Shown piece by piece: positions 20,690 to 31,589 of a DNA stretch of 64,000 nt. The notes under the pieces are model-generated. The model saw only the letters and a program-made list of their open reading frames with translations, did not search any database and was not told the origin of the DNA. A program made the translations under genes and the position numbers. Origin of the DNA: Paraescarpia echinospica (lineage: Eukaryota > Annelida > Polychaeta > Sabellida > Siboglinidae); NCBI GenBank assembly GCA_020002185.1, contig CM034533.1, positions 51,057,081 through 51,121,080 of the forward strand, given 5' to 3'. How positions within the stretch are numbered: position 1 is the stretch's first letter; the number at the start of each line of letters is the position of its first letter.

Positions 20690-23665
20690 GGTGGAGTTGA
20701 ATATAAAAAATGTAATTGTTATTTGCATATATACAACGACAGGCGCCAATTTAAGCGCCTTCTGTGAATCCGCAGAAATCATTCTTAGTGGTATAAAACG
20801 CAACAAGACTAACTTATATGTGGAGATTTCAATATTGATGCACAACTTGTACAACTATACAAGGGTTTTCTTAGATCTGATGTAGTTATGGACTTTACCC
20901 TTTTATAACCAAGCCGAGTAGAGTTACCAACATTACGGCTACACATATTGATAATATTTTTACGAATGAAATGCAGTTTCAAGTAAATAGTGGCCTGCTG
21001 ATTAATGATATCAGTGATCATCTACCAGTTTTGCAATTTGCCGTAATCACACTGCATGCAGATGTTCAAGTTCTCCTAAGTAGAGAAGAATTATAAATAA
21101 CAATACGATTTGCAATCTTAAAAATGAGTTAAATCAGCGCATATGGCTAAACGCGGCATACACATTAGATGTTAACGTGGCGTAGAACAATTTTATATGT
21201 GATTTTCAAGATCTAATAAACATTCACTGCCCTGTAAACACCGATAATCGTTATGCAAATAAGCTTTGGATTACAAATGGACTAAAAATGCATGTAAAAG
21301 AAAAAACCGTCTCTACAAAAGCCGCAGAAACCCGATACAAAATATATAAAAATAAACTTACCTCACTTTTGAGATCATCAAAAAAGTTTTCTATATTAAA
21401 ATATTAGACGAACACCGAAATAATATTTCAGAAACATGGACAATTCTAAGAAGCATAATGGGAACAAATCTACAACAATCCAACTATCCTAATCATTTCA
21501 TTGTAGAAGGAGACAAGGTTGAACACAAAATATAGATAGCTAACTCATTCAACAAATTTTTAATTTAGCGAAAAACATAAATGTGCCGCCTAAAGTATCT
21601 GCATACGACTATTTAACTTTTAGAAATAAGAAAAGTAAATTCCTGTCAACAGTTGACGAAAATGAAGTTATACGTGTTGTGAGCAGTTGTAAAAGCGAAA
21701 CGTCTACTGACTGATGGCATCGATTTCAGATGTGTTAATGTGTAATTGCTTCTATTATAAAACCAGTAAAAACTCGTAACATATCTTTTCAAACTGGATT
21801 TTTTCCTGAAAAGATGAAAGTTGCCAAGGTCATACCACTTTTTAAATCAGGAAGCAAAAGCGATATCAATAACTATAGGCCTATTTCCTTCCTCCACAAT
21901 TTTCCAATGAATTTGAAAAGTTATATAACAATAGGTTTAATACATTTATAAAAATGTGTAATGTATTGAACCCTTCCTTGTCAGTATGGGTTTAGGGAAA
22001 AAATGTCCACCACACATGCCCTTGTAGAAGTCGTATCAGAAATTACCAATTCGTTAAATAAAAGAAAACATGCTATTTGGATATTTATCGACCTAAGAAA
22101 AGCTTTTGACACAGTAGACCACCAACTACTATGTAAGAAACTGGAATTTAATGGTATTCGTCGTGTTGCTTATCAATGTATATGAAGGTACTTATCAAAT
22201 AGAACGCAATATGTTAGCTGCGAAGGATATTATGTCTGATCATTTACGGATATCGTGTGGTGTCCCACAAGGTTCTATGTTACGTCCGCAACTGTTTTAA
22301 TACATGCTAATGACATGTGAATGTGTCAAAGCTGTTAAAATTTATCTTATTCGCTGACGACACAAATCTATTTCACTCTCATAGCCATTTACCAGATCTG
22401 GTAAATGAAGTATGTGTGGAGCTTGATAATATATCAAATCAAATCAAATCAAATTTATTGTAACTCATTACAATACAATACAAATCAAATTAAGACAAAT
22501 CCTATATAATAACATAATGAGCACAACAAGGGAAGAACATTAAATAATGTTATATATATATGTGGTTCTGTGTAAACAAAGCATCACTGAACATTTCTAT
22601 AACTAATTATATATTATTTGGGAGATACAGACATAAAGAAAATGTTACAATTATTATCAACAATAATGCTACAAAAAAGATAGTTCTGGCTAATACATTT
22701 CTAGGTGTCTTAATTGATGAATCATTAAACTGGATGAACAGTATTAACGCGGTAAAATTTTAAGTTATCAAAAGTAGCATCTGTAACGTACAAAGTTAGC
22801 CATTGTATAGACCAATCTAGCAGGCGTACTTTGTATTATTCATTGTTCTTACCCCACTTGATGTATTGTTCTTAAATATGGGGAAACACCTATGTGACAA
22901 ACATACAATATATTATATTGCTACAGAAAAGAGTGGTACGATTGATCCACGGTGCCAGATGATGTGATCATACATATAACTTGTTTTATAATTCTCGCAT
23001 TTTTAAAGTCAAGGATTTAGTTGAGCTAAAAACTATTTTATTTATGTTCGACGCATTTCATAATGTCTTACCAAACGACCTTCAACAGTTATTTATAATG
23101 AGCTCACCATCATACACCATACGTAGAACACATCAGTTTATGAGAGAAATTGTGCGTATCGATATGAGGGCCCTGTTTCTATCTGTGTTCGGTGTAAAAT
23201 TGTGGAACCTATTAAATACATTGTTTGCTAGTATAAAGACAAAACATCAATTTAAGCATCACTACATCGATATGCTGTTCAACAAATATGTTATGTAAAG
23301 TAACATAGAGGTATATCCCTGATGTATGTATTGAAAAGCAGATAACCATGTTCATTATGTATCACTGGAGCGAATCTTTGAATATATACTCGTACATTTT
23401 AGTGTGTATATGTATGGTTATAACTTCTCATTAGATTGGCTATATGCTGTATAAAATGTTTTTGATGATTTTTGGGTAGTCTTTTAAAAGTTTAAAACTT
23501 CATATCTACTCCTTTTCAAACAATATTTCTTTCCTTTTTATGTATGTCCTTACACATAATTTACTTTGTATATTATATGCATGGCTTGATTTGGATTCCT
23601 GACTTATCTTGACTTGATCTGTTCTTTCTATATGTTTGAAATAAATTGATTGATTGATGTGTAGG
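20690..23665 (+). mobile_element. LINE ORF2 pseudogene (jockey/CR1-like) with (TTGA)n tail
   Basis: Translating across frames gives the endonuclease middle (NVIVICIYTTTGANLSAFCE, FNIDAQL), its end (PSRVTNITATHIDNIFTNEM, INDISDHLPV with the catalytic Asp-His pair), and the start of RT (VAKVIPLFKSGSKSDINNYR). RT continues with HALVEVVSEITNSLNKRKHA, IFIDLRKAFDTVDHQLL, CGVPQGSM and KFILFADDTNLF at 22345-22370, and a C-terminal region (NSRIFKVKDLVELKTILFMF..LPNDLQQLF) ending at 23298. The 3' end is AATAAATTGATTGATTGATG at about 23640-23660. Many stops and frameshifts; a foreign 128-bp piece interrupts the RT. Confidence 0.8.
22431..22558 (-). mobile_element. Short 5'-truncated retroelement tail inserted in the LINE
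   Basis: This piece splits the host LINE protein between LVNEVCVELDNIS and WFCVNKASLNIS. Read on the minus strand it ends in CAATAAATTTGATTTGATTTG, an AATAAA signal plus a (TTTGA)n tail, as expected for a 3' end of a LINE or SINE. It is therefore younger than the LINE it sits in. Confidence 0.65.
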
Positions 23666-24340
23666 CCTAGGGGCTACATATGCATGGCTCGTGTAATGGC
23701 AACTGTTTGTAGTGTTGGCAGGGAAGTAAAGAAGTGCTTCCCGACTAGTTCGGTTATGCAGTCGAAGTATTTACGGTACCTACTGCAAACCCCACTGTCA
23801 GCAGAACAGTATTAGTATTGTGGGCTTTACCACAGGCCGTTTTCTATTTGACGTCACGGAGCCACAGGAAGCGAAGAAAGCGGAGAGGGTCAAATAGAAT
23901 AGACACTTTGGGGAGGTTAGCAACCGCCTTGTTATCTCCCATAAACAATACGGACGCAGAATCACTAGCTGACTCATTTTGTTAGTTATTTTTCTGAAAC
24001 CACGATGATGCTCACAACATTAAATATGTCACATATGCTCACAAGTTCACATCATGTGCTGTTGTAACAAAAATAAACACTATGTGTAACGCCTGTGCCA
24101 GTCACCCCAGTGTCGATGGTGTCGATGCATTCATGTGATGCATGTATGGCATGCACCGTATTGTTTTTGCTTAATTTGCAGTGCCTAATAACGCAAGTAT
24201 TCTCCACATATAGCAAGCAAATAGGGTAGAACAAATGGATACCCGAATACCCGATACCCATTTACGTTAAAATATGTATTTATTCGTGTAATGTGTATAA
24301 CTGGAGGTGCTAATTGTAATAATAGTGTGTAGGCCTACTA
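23665..24340. other. No recognisable gene
   Basis: Nothing recognised between the LINE tail and the CAATTC satellite. Confidence 0.5.
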
Positions 24341-24348
24341 TCAGGCCT

Positions 24349-24435
24349 CGGTTCAATTCACTTTTGTCAATTCCAATTCAATTCCAATTCATGTGTATTT
24401 ACCAAGGATCAATTCCGATTCAATTCAACATATAC
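24349..24435. repeat. CAATTC-type satellite, left array
   Basis: Degenerate tandem units of CAATTC/CAATTCCAATTCAATTCC with an interruption TGTGTATTTACCAAGGAT. A matching array in the same orientation lies at 28027-28127. Confidence 0.8.
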
Positions 24436-24544
24436 TGACAAGAAGGATAGAGAGGCTAATAATTGTTTCAACGTATTCCTAACACACACATCAGTAGCTG
24501 GATCCTGGTGTTGAATTCAAAGGAAGTTGGTATTTAGGAGAGTA

Positions 24545-24764
24545 TCCTTTGGTTGTTTTAAGCACAGTGCACTGCAAGGCCCATACTCTCTGCAAGAGAG
24601 GGGTGAATGTTTATAAGATTCTGTCATTTACTAAGCAGCAGTGTTAAGGGAATTTATTCATGCCAGGGGCCCAGTACAGGGTATCCTGTTTGCACACCTG
24701 GATGGTTCGTCTATGCTGCAGAGTGAATTCGACGTGTCCGTTAAACGGCTCCTCAGCTTTTGTG
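24545..24764 (+). repeat. Tandem partial duplicate of the recombinase coding region
   Basis: This stretch is homologous to 25218-25432 (offset about 671 bp). Shared are GTTTTAAGCACAGTGCAC, GCAAGGCCCA, GGGAATTYATTCATGCCAGG and TAAACGGCTCCTCAGCTTTT. It corresponds to the middle of the tyrosine recombinase and is followed by unrelated sequence, so the C-terminal catalytic part is missing here. Confidence 0.8.
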
Positions 24765-24984
24765 TCTCCCCTGTCAGCTAGGGGAATCTTTAAGTTTTGT
24801 TATGAGCGGGCATGGGTAAGTTGGTAGTGTTTTTTCAGTCACTGAGCATGTATCCTTGTCTGCCAATCTCGGTGGAAATGATTTTGCTTTTTGTGGCACA
24901 CATGCATGCACATTTCACAATATTAATGGGTTTCCGATCTAACTACTAGTTTGATTGTGCACAAGTTATTGCACGACATTTTGA

Positions 24985-25577
24985 GTCTTTGCGTGATGTC
25001 CGCCTGCCTGTCACACTACCCATCCTCACTCGCTTAGTACAAGCTCTCTCAACTGTGTTCTCTGTAGAGTACAAATGTACTATGCTTACGGGCCGTGATG
25101 GTCCTTGCATTTAGAGCATACCTGCCAATAGGAGAAATGGTACCGAGGGCAAGGTGCAGTTTTCAAAGCTGTTTACATTTAGGAGATGTTATGCTATTTT
25201 CTGACCTTATTACAGTGTCCCTTGGTCGTTTTAAGCACAGTGCACGACAAGGCCCACAATCGCTGCAGGTAAGGGCTGAATGCTTACAAGGTTCTGTCAT
25301 CCACCAAGCAGCAATGGTAAGGGAATTCATTCATGCCAGGGGCCCAGTACATGGTAGCCTCTTTGCGTACCCGGATGGTTCGCCTATGCGTGAATTTGAC
25401 ATGTCCCTTAAACGGCTCCTCAGCTTTTGTGACTACCAAACTAGTTCATTTAAAGGTCACAGACTCCGCATTGGTGCAGCTACAGCAGCAGCCTTGCGAG
25501 GGGACTCTGACGCACAAATCATGGCAGCAGGCACGAGGACATCGGATGTTTTTAGGAAGTATATCCGACTTGCATAA
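24985..25577 (+). pseudogene. Tyrosine recombinase (DIRS/Ngaro- or Crypton-like) fragment
   Basis: Upstream of a frameshift near 25085 the frame reads LRDVRLPVTLPILTRLVQALSTVFSVEYKCTML. Afterwards it reads LRAVMVLAFRAYLPIGEMVP and continues to a stop at 25575-25577. Catalytic landmarks are GHRLRIGAATAAALRGDSDAQIM (HxxR box) and the terminal RKYIRLA (Tyr nucleophile). Box I, normally LRxGE, reads LPIGE (Pro at 25125-25127), so the first catalytic Arg is lost. The G(R/H)W before the Tyr is GTR. The ~160-residue frame begins with GTG, which is not a true start. The intact enzyme would integrate a circular DNA intermediate; this one is dead. Whether it belonged to an RT-bearing DIRS/Ngaro element or to an RT-less element cannot be told. 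Confidence 0.7.
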
Positions 25578-25648
25578 GTATCTTGGGTCAAAGGTTTGAT
25601 GTGTTTCATACGGTGGGGTAGTCACAGGTTCCTCTTGGTGACCTTGTA

Positions 25649-25733
25649 GCGGAATGGCCCCACCTTTTTGTAATTGCATGTGTCTATTGATGGTGGAATG
25701 TTTGTATTGTTTGCTTAGGTTTATATTCATAGT
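25649..25733. repeat. 85-bp direct repeat, copy 1
   Basis: It begins GCGGAATGGCCCCACCTTTT and ends TTTATATTCATAGT. It lies 70 bp behind the recombinase stop codon and is nearly identical to 26456-26540. Confidence 0.85.
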
Positions 25734-25990
25734 GGTTTTATACCTCTATAGCGACAAATAATGTATGTCTGTATATTGTCGTCATGTTGTAGGAATGTGT
25801 GCTTGAGAAACTTTGATGGGGCTGTACAAGGGTTCAGTTTACCATCTGGTTTGCATGTTAGATATCACATTCCTACTATCTGTATGCCCAAAAGTGGCTG
25901 CATTAGAAGCAATCCACTTTCCAATAAAAACGTCATCCTTTGGCCAATTTCAATTCTCAAACTACACTGGGCTTGTGTTGGTTATTGCAT

Positions 25991-26245
25991 AAATGGAGGT
26001 ATGAACGAAGCGCATACTGTACTTTTTGCAATGGCCGGGACGGGCCTAGTGCGGGTATTGAGGTAACTGGCTGAGGCGATAATTACTTCCAGCTGTTTGG
26101 CTTAATAAAACCGCCCAGCGCCTTCATCCAATCACGACATGTCAGGATTAGGCCCCAGCCGACGATTTGGATTAGCGGTTAAGCAGCCACTTCCGCGTTA
26201 GGTATATATGTGTCATGTCGTGTATATCCTGATACTTCTAAATCC
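25991..26245. repeat. 255-bp inverted repeat, left arm
   Basis: From AAATGGAGGTATGAACGAAG to GATACTTCTAAATCC the arm pairs with 27186-27440 along its full length, with roughly a dozen mismatches and no length change. Read inward it has CCAATCACGACATG (CCAAT-box-like) and TTAGGTATATATGTG (TATA-like), so each arm could act as an inward promoter (inference). Confidence 0.9.
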
Positions 26246-26455
26246 ACCCTCCTCCCCACCTTTTTGTCTAGGCACGTTTAGGTAAACAACTATTATACAC
26301 TGTTGGTAGAAAAAGAATGTCGCAACGCTTTCCCAAATTTAGGAATGAACACAGGGGCATATCCTCAATTCTTGAATGTGTTGGGTTTTTGTGCGTCGAC
26401 AGGCTTTTTGTTTTACAAACGGTATATATTTTGTCCTTATGTTTATACAGGATAG

Positions 26456-26540
26456 GCGGAATGGCCCCACCTTTTTGTAATTGCATGTGTCTATTGGTGG
26501 TGGAATGTTTATATTGTTTGCTTAGGTTTATATTCATAGT
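26456..26540. repeat. 85-bp direct repeat, copy 2
   Basis: Same sequence as 25649-25733 with a handful of substitutions. Its right end coincides with the point where the SGNH reading frame on the minus strand stops resembling its family. Confidence 0.85.
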
Positions 26541-27000
26541 CCATTCCGTTTTGAGCAGAGAAATTACCGCTGCCACTCGAGCTAGCGGACGCATTTTCGA
26601 AATCAAAATGGTGCCACCTTCGCCGGCGCTCGATTTGGCACAGACATTCTTGCTTAACTCCTCTTGCCAACAATTCGTCGGCAAAGACACAAATCCGTGA
26701 TCCAACGGACTGTGGAGTAGGAGAACATGTTCGGTCTAAATCATTGCCACCCCGCAAAACAATTACAATGTCAGGTTGTATCGGCGAAATCTGCGCCATG
26801 GCATAGGCATAACATTTGGTTGCCGAAAAGTAGATACGGTCCGGCCGCTTGCATTTACGGTCCGGCTTTTCGAAGTTCGCAATTAACCCAGGGGAACTAG
26901 CGGACTCGACATACTCGCCCAACCAATATGCATGAGAATGTCCGATAATAAGTATTTCTAGATCAGAAATCGCAGCCGACATGATTACGGCCGACGCCAT
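26509..27000 (-). CDS. SGNH-hydrolase-like protein, C-terminally truncated
   Basis: The minus-strand frame starts at an ATG at 27000. It encodes LEILIIGHSHAYWLGEYVES (block I, GHSH in place of GDS), PDIVIVLRGGNDLD (block III, GGND), then ADELLARGVK..CLCQIERRRRWHHFDFENA. This is the layout of SGNH domains carried by some tyrosine-recombinase retroelements (Ngaro) and of stand-alone proteins in marine invertebrates. The terminal DxxH block is absent, because the frame runs into the 85-bp repeat at 26540 and the last 10 residues come from that repeat. It faces the recombinase (convergent) and lies downstream of an inverted-repeat arm with promoter-like boxes. Unlike most frames here it is uninterrupted for about 150 residues. 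Role of the domain in such elements is unknown. Confidence 0.65.
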   Translation of the reverse strand: MASAVIMSAAISDLEILIIGHSHAYWLGEYVESASSPGLIANFEKPDRKCKRPDRIYFSATKCYAYAMAQISPIQPDIVIVLRGGNDLDRTCSPTPQSVGSRICVFADELLARGVKQECLCQIERRRRWHHFDFENASASSSGSGNFSAQNGMDYEYKPKQTI

Positions 27001-27185
27001 TTCTGATCGTCACAAGACTTCAAGACAAAGGAAAACCACGAAGGCAAATATTAAACGAGCGATACTCATCTGTAATCGGCGCTCGAACGGTCTTCCTTCC
27101 GCGTTTTGGTAGACGTCAACGAAGTGTAACTGTATCTGCGTTTAAATCTAATCGATCTATTGGGTATACAAACAGTTAGAAATCA

Positions 27186-27440
27186 GGATTTAGAAGTATC
27201 ATGATATACATGACATGACACACATATACCTAACGCGAAAGTGGCTGCTTAACCGCTAATCCAAATCGTAGGATGGGGCCTAATCCTGACATGTCGTGAT
27301 TGGCTGAAGGCGCTGGGCGGTTTTATTAAGCCAAACAGCTGGAAGTAATTATCGCCTCAGCCAGTTACCTCAATACCCGCACTAGGCCCGTCCCGGCCAT
27401 TGCATAAATTACAGTATGCGCTTCGTTCATACCTCCATTT
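27186..27440. repeat. 255-bp inverted repeat, right arm
   Basis: Reverse complement of 25991-26245, identical in length. Read on the minus strand it carries GCCAATCACGACATG and TTAGGTATATGTGTG and points toward the SGNH frame that starts 186 bp further on at 27000. Confidence 0.9.
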
Positions 27441-28026
27441 CTGCACAATGATGGGCAATGAAGCCCCAGTGAAAATTCACTGAAGCAAACAGCCCTTTTT
27501 CTTTAATTAAGCATAAGCCAGGAAGCCCATAATACAATACCTGCCCTGTTCTCAGAAGATACAGTGTTATGCAGGCATTGTGCCAAGTACTGTAATCTGA
27601 GTGTTCAGAATGGTTATGTTGACTCAAGTCATACAACCTGCACCAGTATAATATGGTACCACCTTGCTAAAGTACGTGTACAAAGGGGATATTGATCTCT
27701 GGTGGTCTATCAGTGGTGATTCCTATTAACATTTTGGAGCTCTGTTCTATGCTGCTAGTAAAACTGGGGTAAATAAGGACTAAGAGAACAGAGAATTGCT
27801 AGGCAAAGAATTGCTTCCCATGTTTTGTCTGGTGACAAATCCTTTAGTGCATATAAATACTGGTAGTTCTGCTGTTGGTTGTTATATTTTGGTCTTTGAC
27901 CAAAAAGACACATCCTAAACGTTACAATTTAACATATATTTTTTAGTTTATACGTGTCAGTTTATATAGATAAACGTTGACATTTATTTTCTATTTCGAT
28001 CAATAATTATTCATCTTACTTTGAGG
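27441..28026. other. No recognisable gene
   Basis: Spacer between the right inverted-repeat arm and the second CAATTC array. No motif recognised. Confidence 0.45.
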
Positions 28027-28127
28027 GTTTCAATTCCAATACAATTCCAATTCAATCTGTGTTGGGTTTTTTCAATTCCAATTCCAATTCAAACATTTTG
28101 TTGATCAATTCAATTCCAATTCAATTA
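28027..28127. repeat. CAATTC-type satellite, right array
   Basis: Units CAATTCCAATACAATTCC and CAATTCCAATTCCAATTC in the same orientation as the array at 24349-24435. Confidence 0.8.
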
Positions 28128-28129
28128 AC

Positions 28130-29220
28130 AACTGATCTGCCTACTATATATTGATAGCTGTGTGCACAATATCATATTTAATATGTAACTTGTTAAAATC
28201 ATGTTGTTGTGATGTGGGTACCAGGGCTTGGTATTTGCGCTTCAAAGATGGGACAACTGTGGGTTGTGTTTAATGATGTAACTATTAGAAAACATTAAGA
28301 AAGACAATTCTTATCTAATAAAAGCGTGCGTGGTATTGCGTGAAGTAGTCCCTCATGTTCACATTACATTATTCTATATTTTTTATAAGACACATTGTAT
28401 ATGTCCCACATACAGTTGCAATACTGGTTGTATAAAAAAAAATCTTCTCCTATCTGTGGATATATTCGCATGGCAAACAGTTCCCTTTAACACATTTCAA
28501 TACAATAAGTATTGTTTAATTTGCATTACACTGATGATGAGTTCACGGAAACTGTTTTCACAGTAGCTGCCTAACCTGAAGGAGAAGAGAAACAATCTTG
28601 GATCATCATCAATGTCACGATCATAGTCAAAGCACTATGTGTGTATTTCAGGATGTCATTTTTTTGATGCAATGGAGAAATAAAACAGTTGAATTGCACT
28701 TTGGTGTTACCCTTACCAAACAAGTGTATTTAATGTATGTGCAAAAAAACCCGTAGATGCATGTTCATATCAGTATGTAGACATTTGTTGTCATATTAGT
28801 ATGTAGGCAATTGTTATGCAAGATATACATTTTGACTGTCACTGGAGTGATATTGAGTAAGGAAAAAAATCCCTGGTACAATCTCTTCAGGGTTCAATTT
28901 AAATCTTCAAGCAGGGTACATGATTGATTTGTTAGTGTGGTGTTTATTGAATCACACACAAATTAATATATTACTTCAAATAAAAAAGGTAGATAGGGGC
29001 CACATCAAAACTACATTACACATGCTGAAGACAATTAATGGAATCAGTGGATGTGCACAACAGGTACTGTTTCGTATGCAACATGTAAACACCAGCAGGT
29101 ATTGAACCTGCCACACATCACTGTGAACCCCACCGTTATGATGGCGACACGTGGTAACATTGCATGAATTACAACATAAAAAATAACAGTAATCTATTTC
29201 AAGTTATTTAATTTTGTTAG
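28130..29220. other. No recognisable gene
   Basis: AT-rich. The open frame 28920-29105 has no recognised motif. Confidence 0.45.
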
Positions 29221-29224
29221 ATGA

Positions 29225-29885
29225 ATGGAAGAAGACAGAGTGTTCAGGAAGACAGAACACGTGACAGGCGTGAAGGTGACATGGGAGAAAATGACAGGAC
29301 AGAAGACGGCAGGGGGAAAAAACAACAACCAGACAGATGCAAACCGCAGAAGGAGCTACACTGAGGCAGTGATTGAGGGAGCAATGAGAAAAAAGAGGGT
29401 GTTCATGGGCGACTCTATTCTGAGAAAGGCAGATAAGACACTAAGCGAGGTGGAGAACGTCGTTGTTTGTTTACCGGGGGCTAGGATAGAGCATGTGCCT
29501 GAAAAGGCAGAGAAGAGGTGTGTGAAGAAGAGGGGGTGGGATTTACAGATTTATGGGGATACTTTGTTGGGAGGGAAGATATGTACATGCGAGATGGCCT
29601 CCATTTAAGTGGAAAGGGGGCAGCAGCATTCTCAGAGAACCTGCTGCGATCTGTTGACAGTGGGACAGGTTGCATTTATTTAAACTAGATTCGCAGGGGG
29701 GACTCACAGAGAAGCCTGAAACTGGAGGCATAGATAAAGACAGCACAAATAAATCAGCAAAGAACAGTAAAAAAAAATGTTCTGAAGCTAGATATAAATG
29801 TGTTTGTTTAAATGCAAGGAGTATAGTAAACAAAAGAAATGAACTAAACATTATGGTAGAAGATATTGAACCTGGGCATTTCCAT
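29225..29885 (+). pseudogene. CR1 fragment: ORF1 esterase region and ORF2 start
   Basis: It begins inside ORF1 (EHVTGVKVTWEKMTGQKTAG, NNQTDANRRRSYTEAVIEGA) and contains esterase block I, RVFMGDSILRKADKTL, and LPGARIEHV. A large deletion removes block III. After a frame change the sequence reads DGLHLSGKGAAAFSENLLRS (block V) and stops after GTGCIYLN. ORF2 follows in the frame from 29670 (KCSEARYKCVCLNARSIVNKRNELN, start of the endonuclease) and breaks off near 29880. This copy keeps the ORF1-to-ORF2 junction that is deleted in blocks A and C. Confidence 0.8.
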
Positions 29886-29889
29886 GAAA

Positions 29890-30605
29890 ACAGGGAAAAA
29901 GGTCTTAAAATATTTGTATTGAATTTCCAAAGAATAGTATTTTTTATGGTGGGACATGACTTAAAGTTGTTGGAGAAAAAAAAATTTCAATGTTTGCAGA
30001 CTGCATTATGTGAAAATGTACCATTCAAACATTATGTTCAGAATTCGCAAAATTCACTCATCCAACACATCAATAATTAAGTGCCCTTTGCAGCCCTATT
30101 GTCTAAATCAATCTGAGTTTGACTAATTTATACTATTTCTCTAGGTCTTTGTCTCAATCATTTTGAAAATAAAAATTGAAAGTCTTTTCTGGTTTTTGGG
30201 AAAGGCTTCTAGACTTCAGTGGTGAAATTGATGTAACACGAGTCACAAAATTGGGGATTTTTCATTTTACACAGAAACCACTGGTAGCTTGAGATTGTCA
30301 ACTATAAATCTCTTCTTATAGGATGTACCTAACTAAATAATATCTAAATAATATTAACAACATCCATATCTAGTCTACACGGATTATGATATTGGGCACT
30401 GAATATGTGTAACACGAGTCACATGTAACGCAAGTCATGCAAAATTGGGTAGCGTAAAGCGAGTCACAAAGCTTTTATGGCAGTGACTTGTCATTTTTTT
30501 TTTTTTTCCTAATAAAATTGTGGATAAGTTAATTGCAAAGTCTTCACATACAGGCATTATTAGTTTTATTATATCCCATAATCATTGTTATTTCCTGTAG
30601 GTTGA
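29890..30605. other. No recognisable gene
   Basis: The short phrase GTAACACGAGTCACA/GTAACGCAAGTCA/GTAAAGCGAGTCACA recurs three to four times between 30233 and 30470. Nothing else recognised. Confidence 0.45.
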
Positions 30606-30611
30606 TGAACA

Positions 30612-30915
30612 ATGGGCCAAGAGGCCTTGAAGTCCTTTGGATTATGTTGTGAGTTTGTAATTAGTAATGAAATGTTTTTTGGTGAATCTTTGTTACAGAT
30701 CATTAAGGGTTATGGTGGAAGTAAAATATTGACATGTTTAGTGGAGACTATTTGCATGCCAGTGAAGTTACACCTGGAAATAAAACATTCGAGTAGACCG
30801 TATCATGAAGATTGTACATAATAGTTAATGTGTTAATATTAGGCCGATTTCCAGTGGTTGTAGTAACCTTGCAGGACAGGTTGTGAGCTGCAATCTCGCA
30901 TGTAGCACAGTTAAA
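30612..30915 (+). repeat. Dispersed repeat starting GGGCCAAGAGGCC, copy 1
   Basis: Homologous to 33688-34030. Shared are GGGCCAAGAGGCC.TGAAGTC, CAGATCATTAAGRGTT, CACCTGGAAATAAA, TTCGAGTAGACC and GCCRATTTCCAGTGGTTGTAG. Homology appears to continue to about 31300, including the TTTAAAGTTYCTCAGGTTCT segment (34,420 in the second copy). A partial third copy is at 31985-32060. No coding motif. Confidence 0.75.
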
Positions 30916-31589
30916 GTTTGTTTAAGAAGATGCGCACACATTTTCTGTTCTAATTGTCCACCAGAACGGAAAGAAGAAAGAGATGAACTATCATAAAATT
31001 GTATTTGTTCACACGGTACATATACATAGTGTGCATTTTGACTTAAAACGGTAGCAATTAATGACATAATACTGATTGAATTGGAAGGAAGTAATAGCAG
31101 CAACATGTATAGTAAAACATCTTAATAACATTCCTTATATTTTTGGCTAAATGTGCTTTAACCTTTTTGAGTATAATTAAGTTCTAAGTTATTGTATTTT
31201 AATCCTAGATCATATTGTTACATTGCATTGATAATTATGTTTATTGCTGTTTTAAAGTTTCTCAGGTTCTGCCAGTGCAGTAGGGATTTCATTACACATT
31301 TTAAGCTCACATGAAGGCATCCAGTTTGACAGTGGGACAATGGCAGGCAGTGAGAGAAGGCTAGCCCAATACACAGGTTTACAGATGGCTGACCAACTCA
31401 GCAACCTCAGTGATCAGGGCAAAGTTCACTAACCAGTTATAAATAAAGATCATACATTCCATTCAACATTGGGACAATGGCAGACAGAGCAATCTGGCCA
31501 GGTTCCCTGGCAGTATCCAATACACAGAAGTTGGCAGCTTGCCAGGTTCTGCCACAGTATTAAGGAAACAGGCACATTTTGTAAAAAAA

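Noticed and set aside
26317..26700. 127-codon plus-strand frame across the 85-bp repeat
   Set aside because: It overlaps the SGNH frame on the opposite strand, which has recognisable motifs, and shows none itself.
24349..28127. CRISPR-like or prokaryotic mobile system
   Set aside because: No regular repeat-spacer pattern, no bacterial gene layout, and surrounding sequence is clearly animal-type retroelement DNA.
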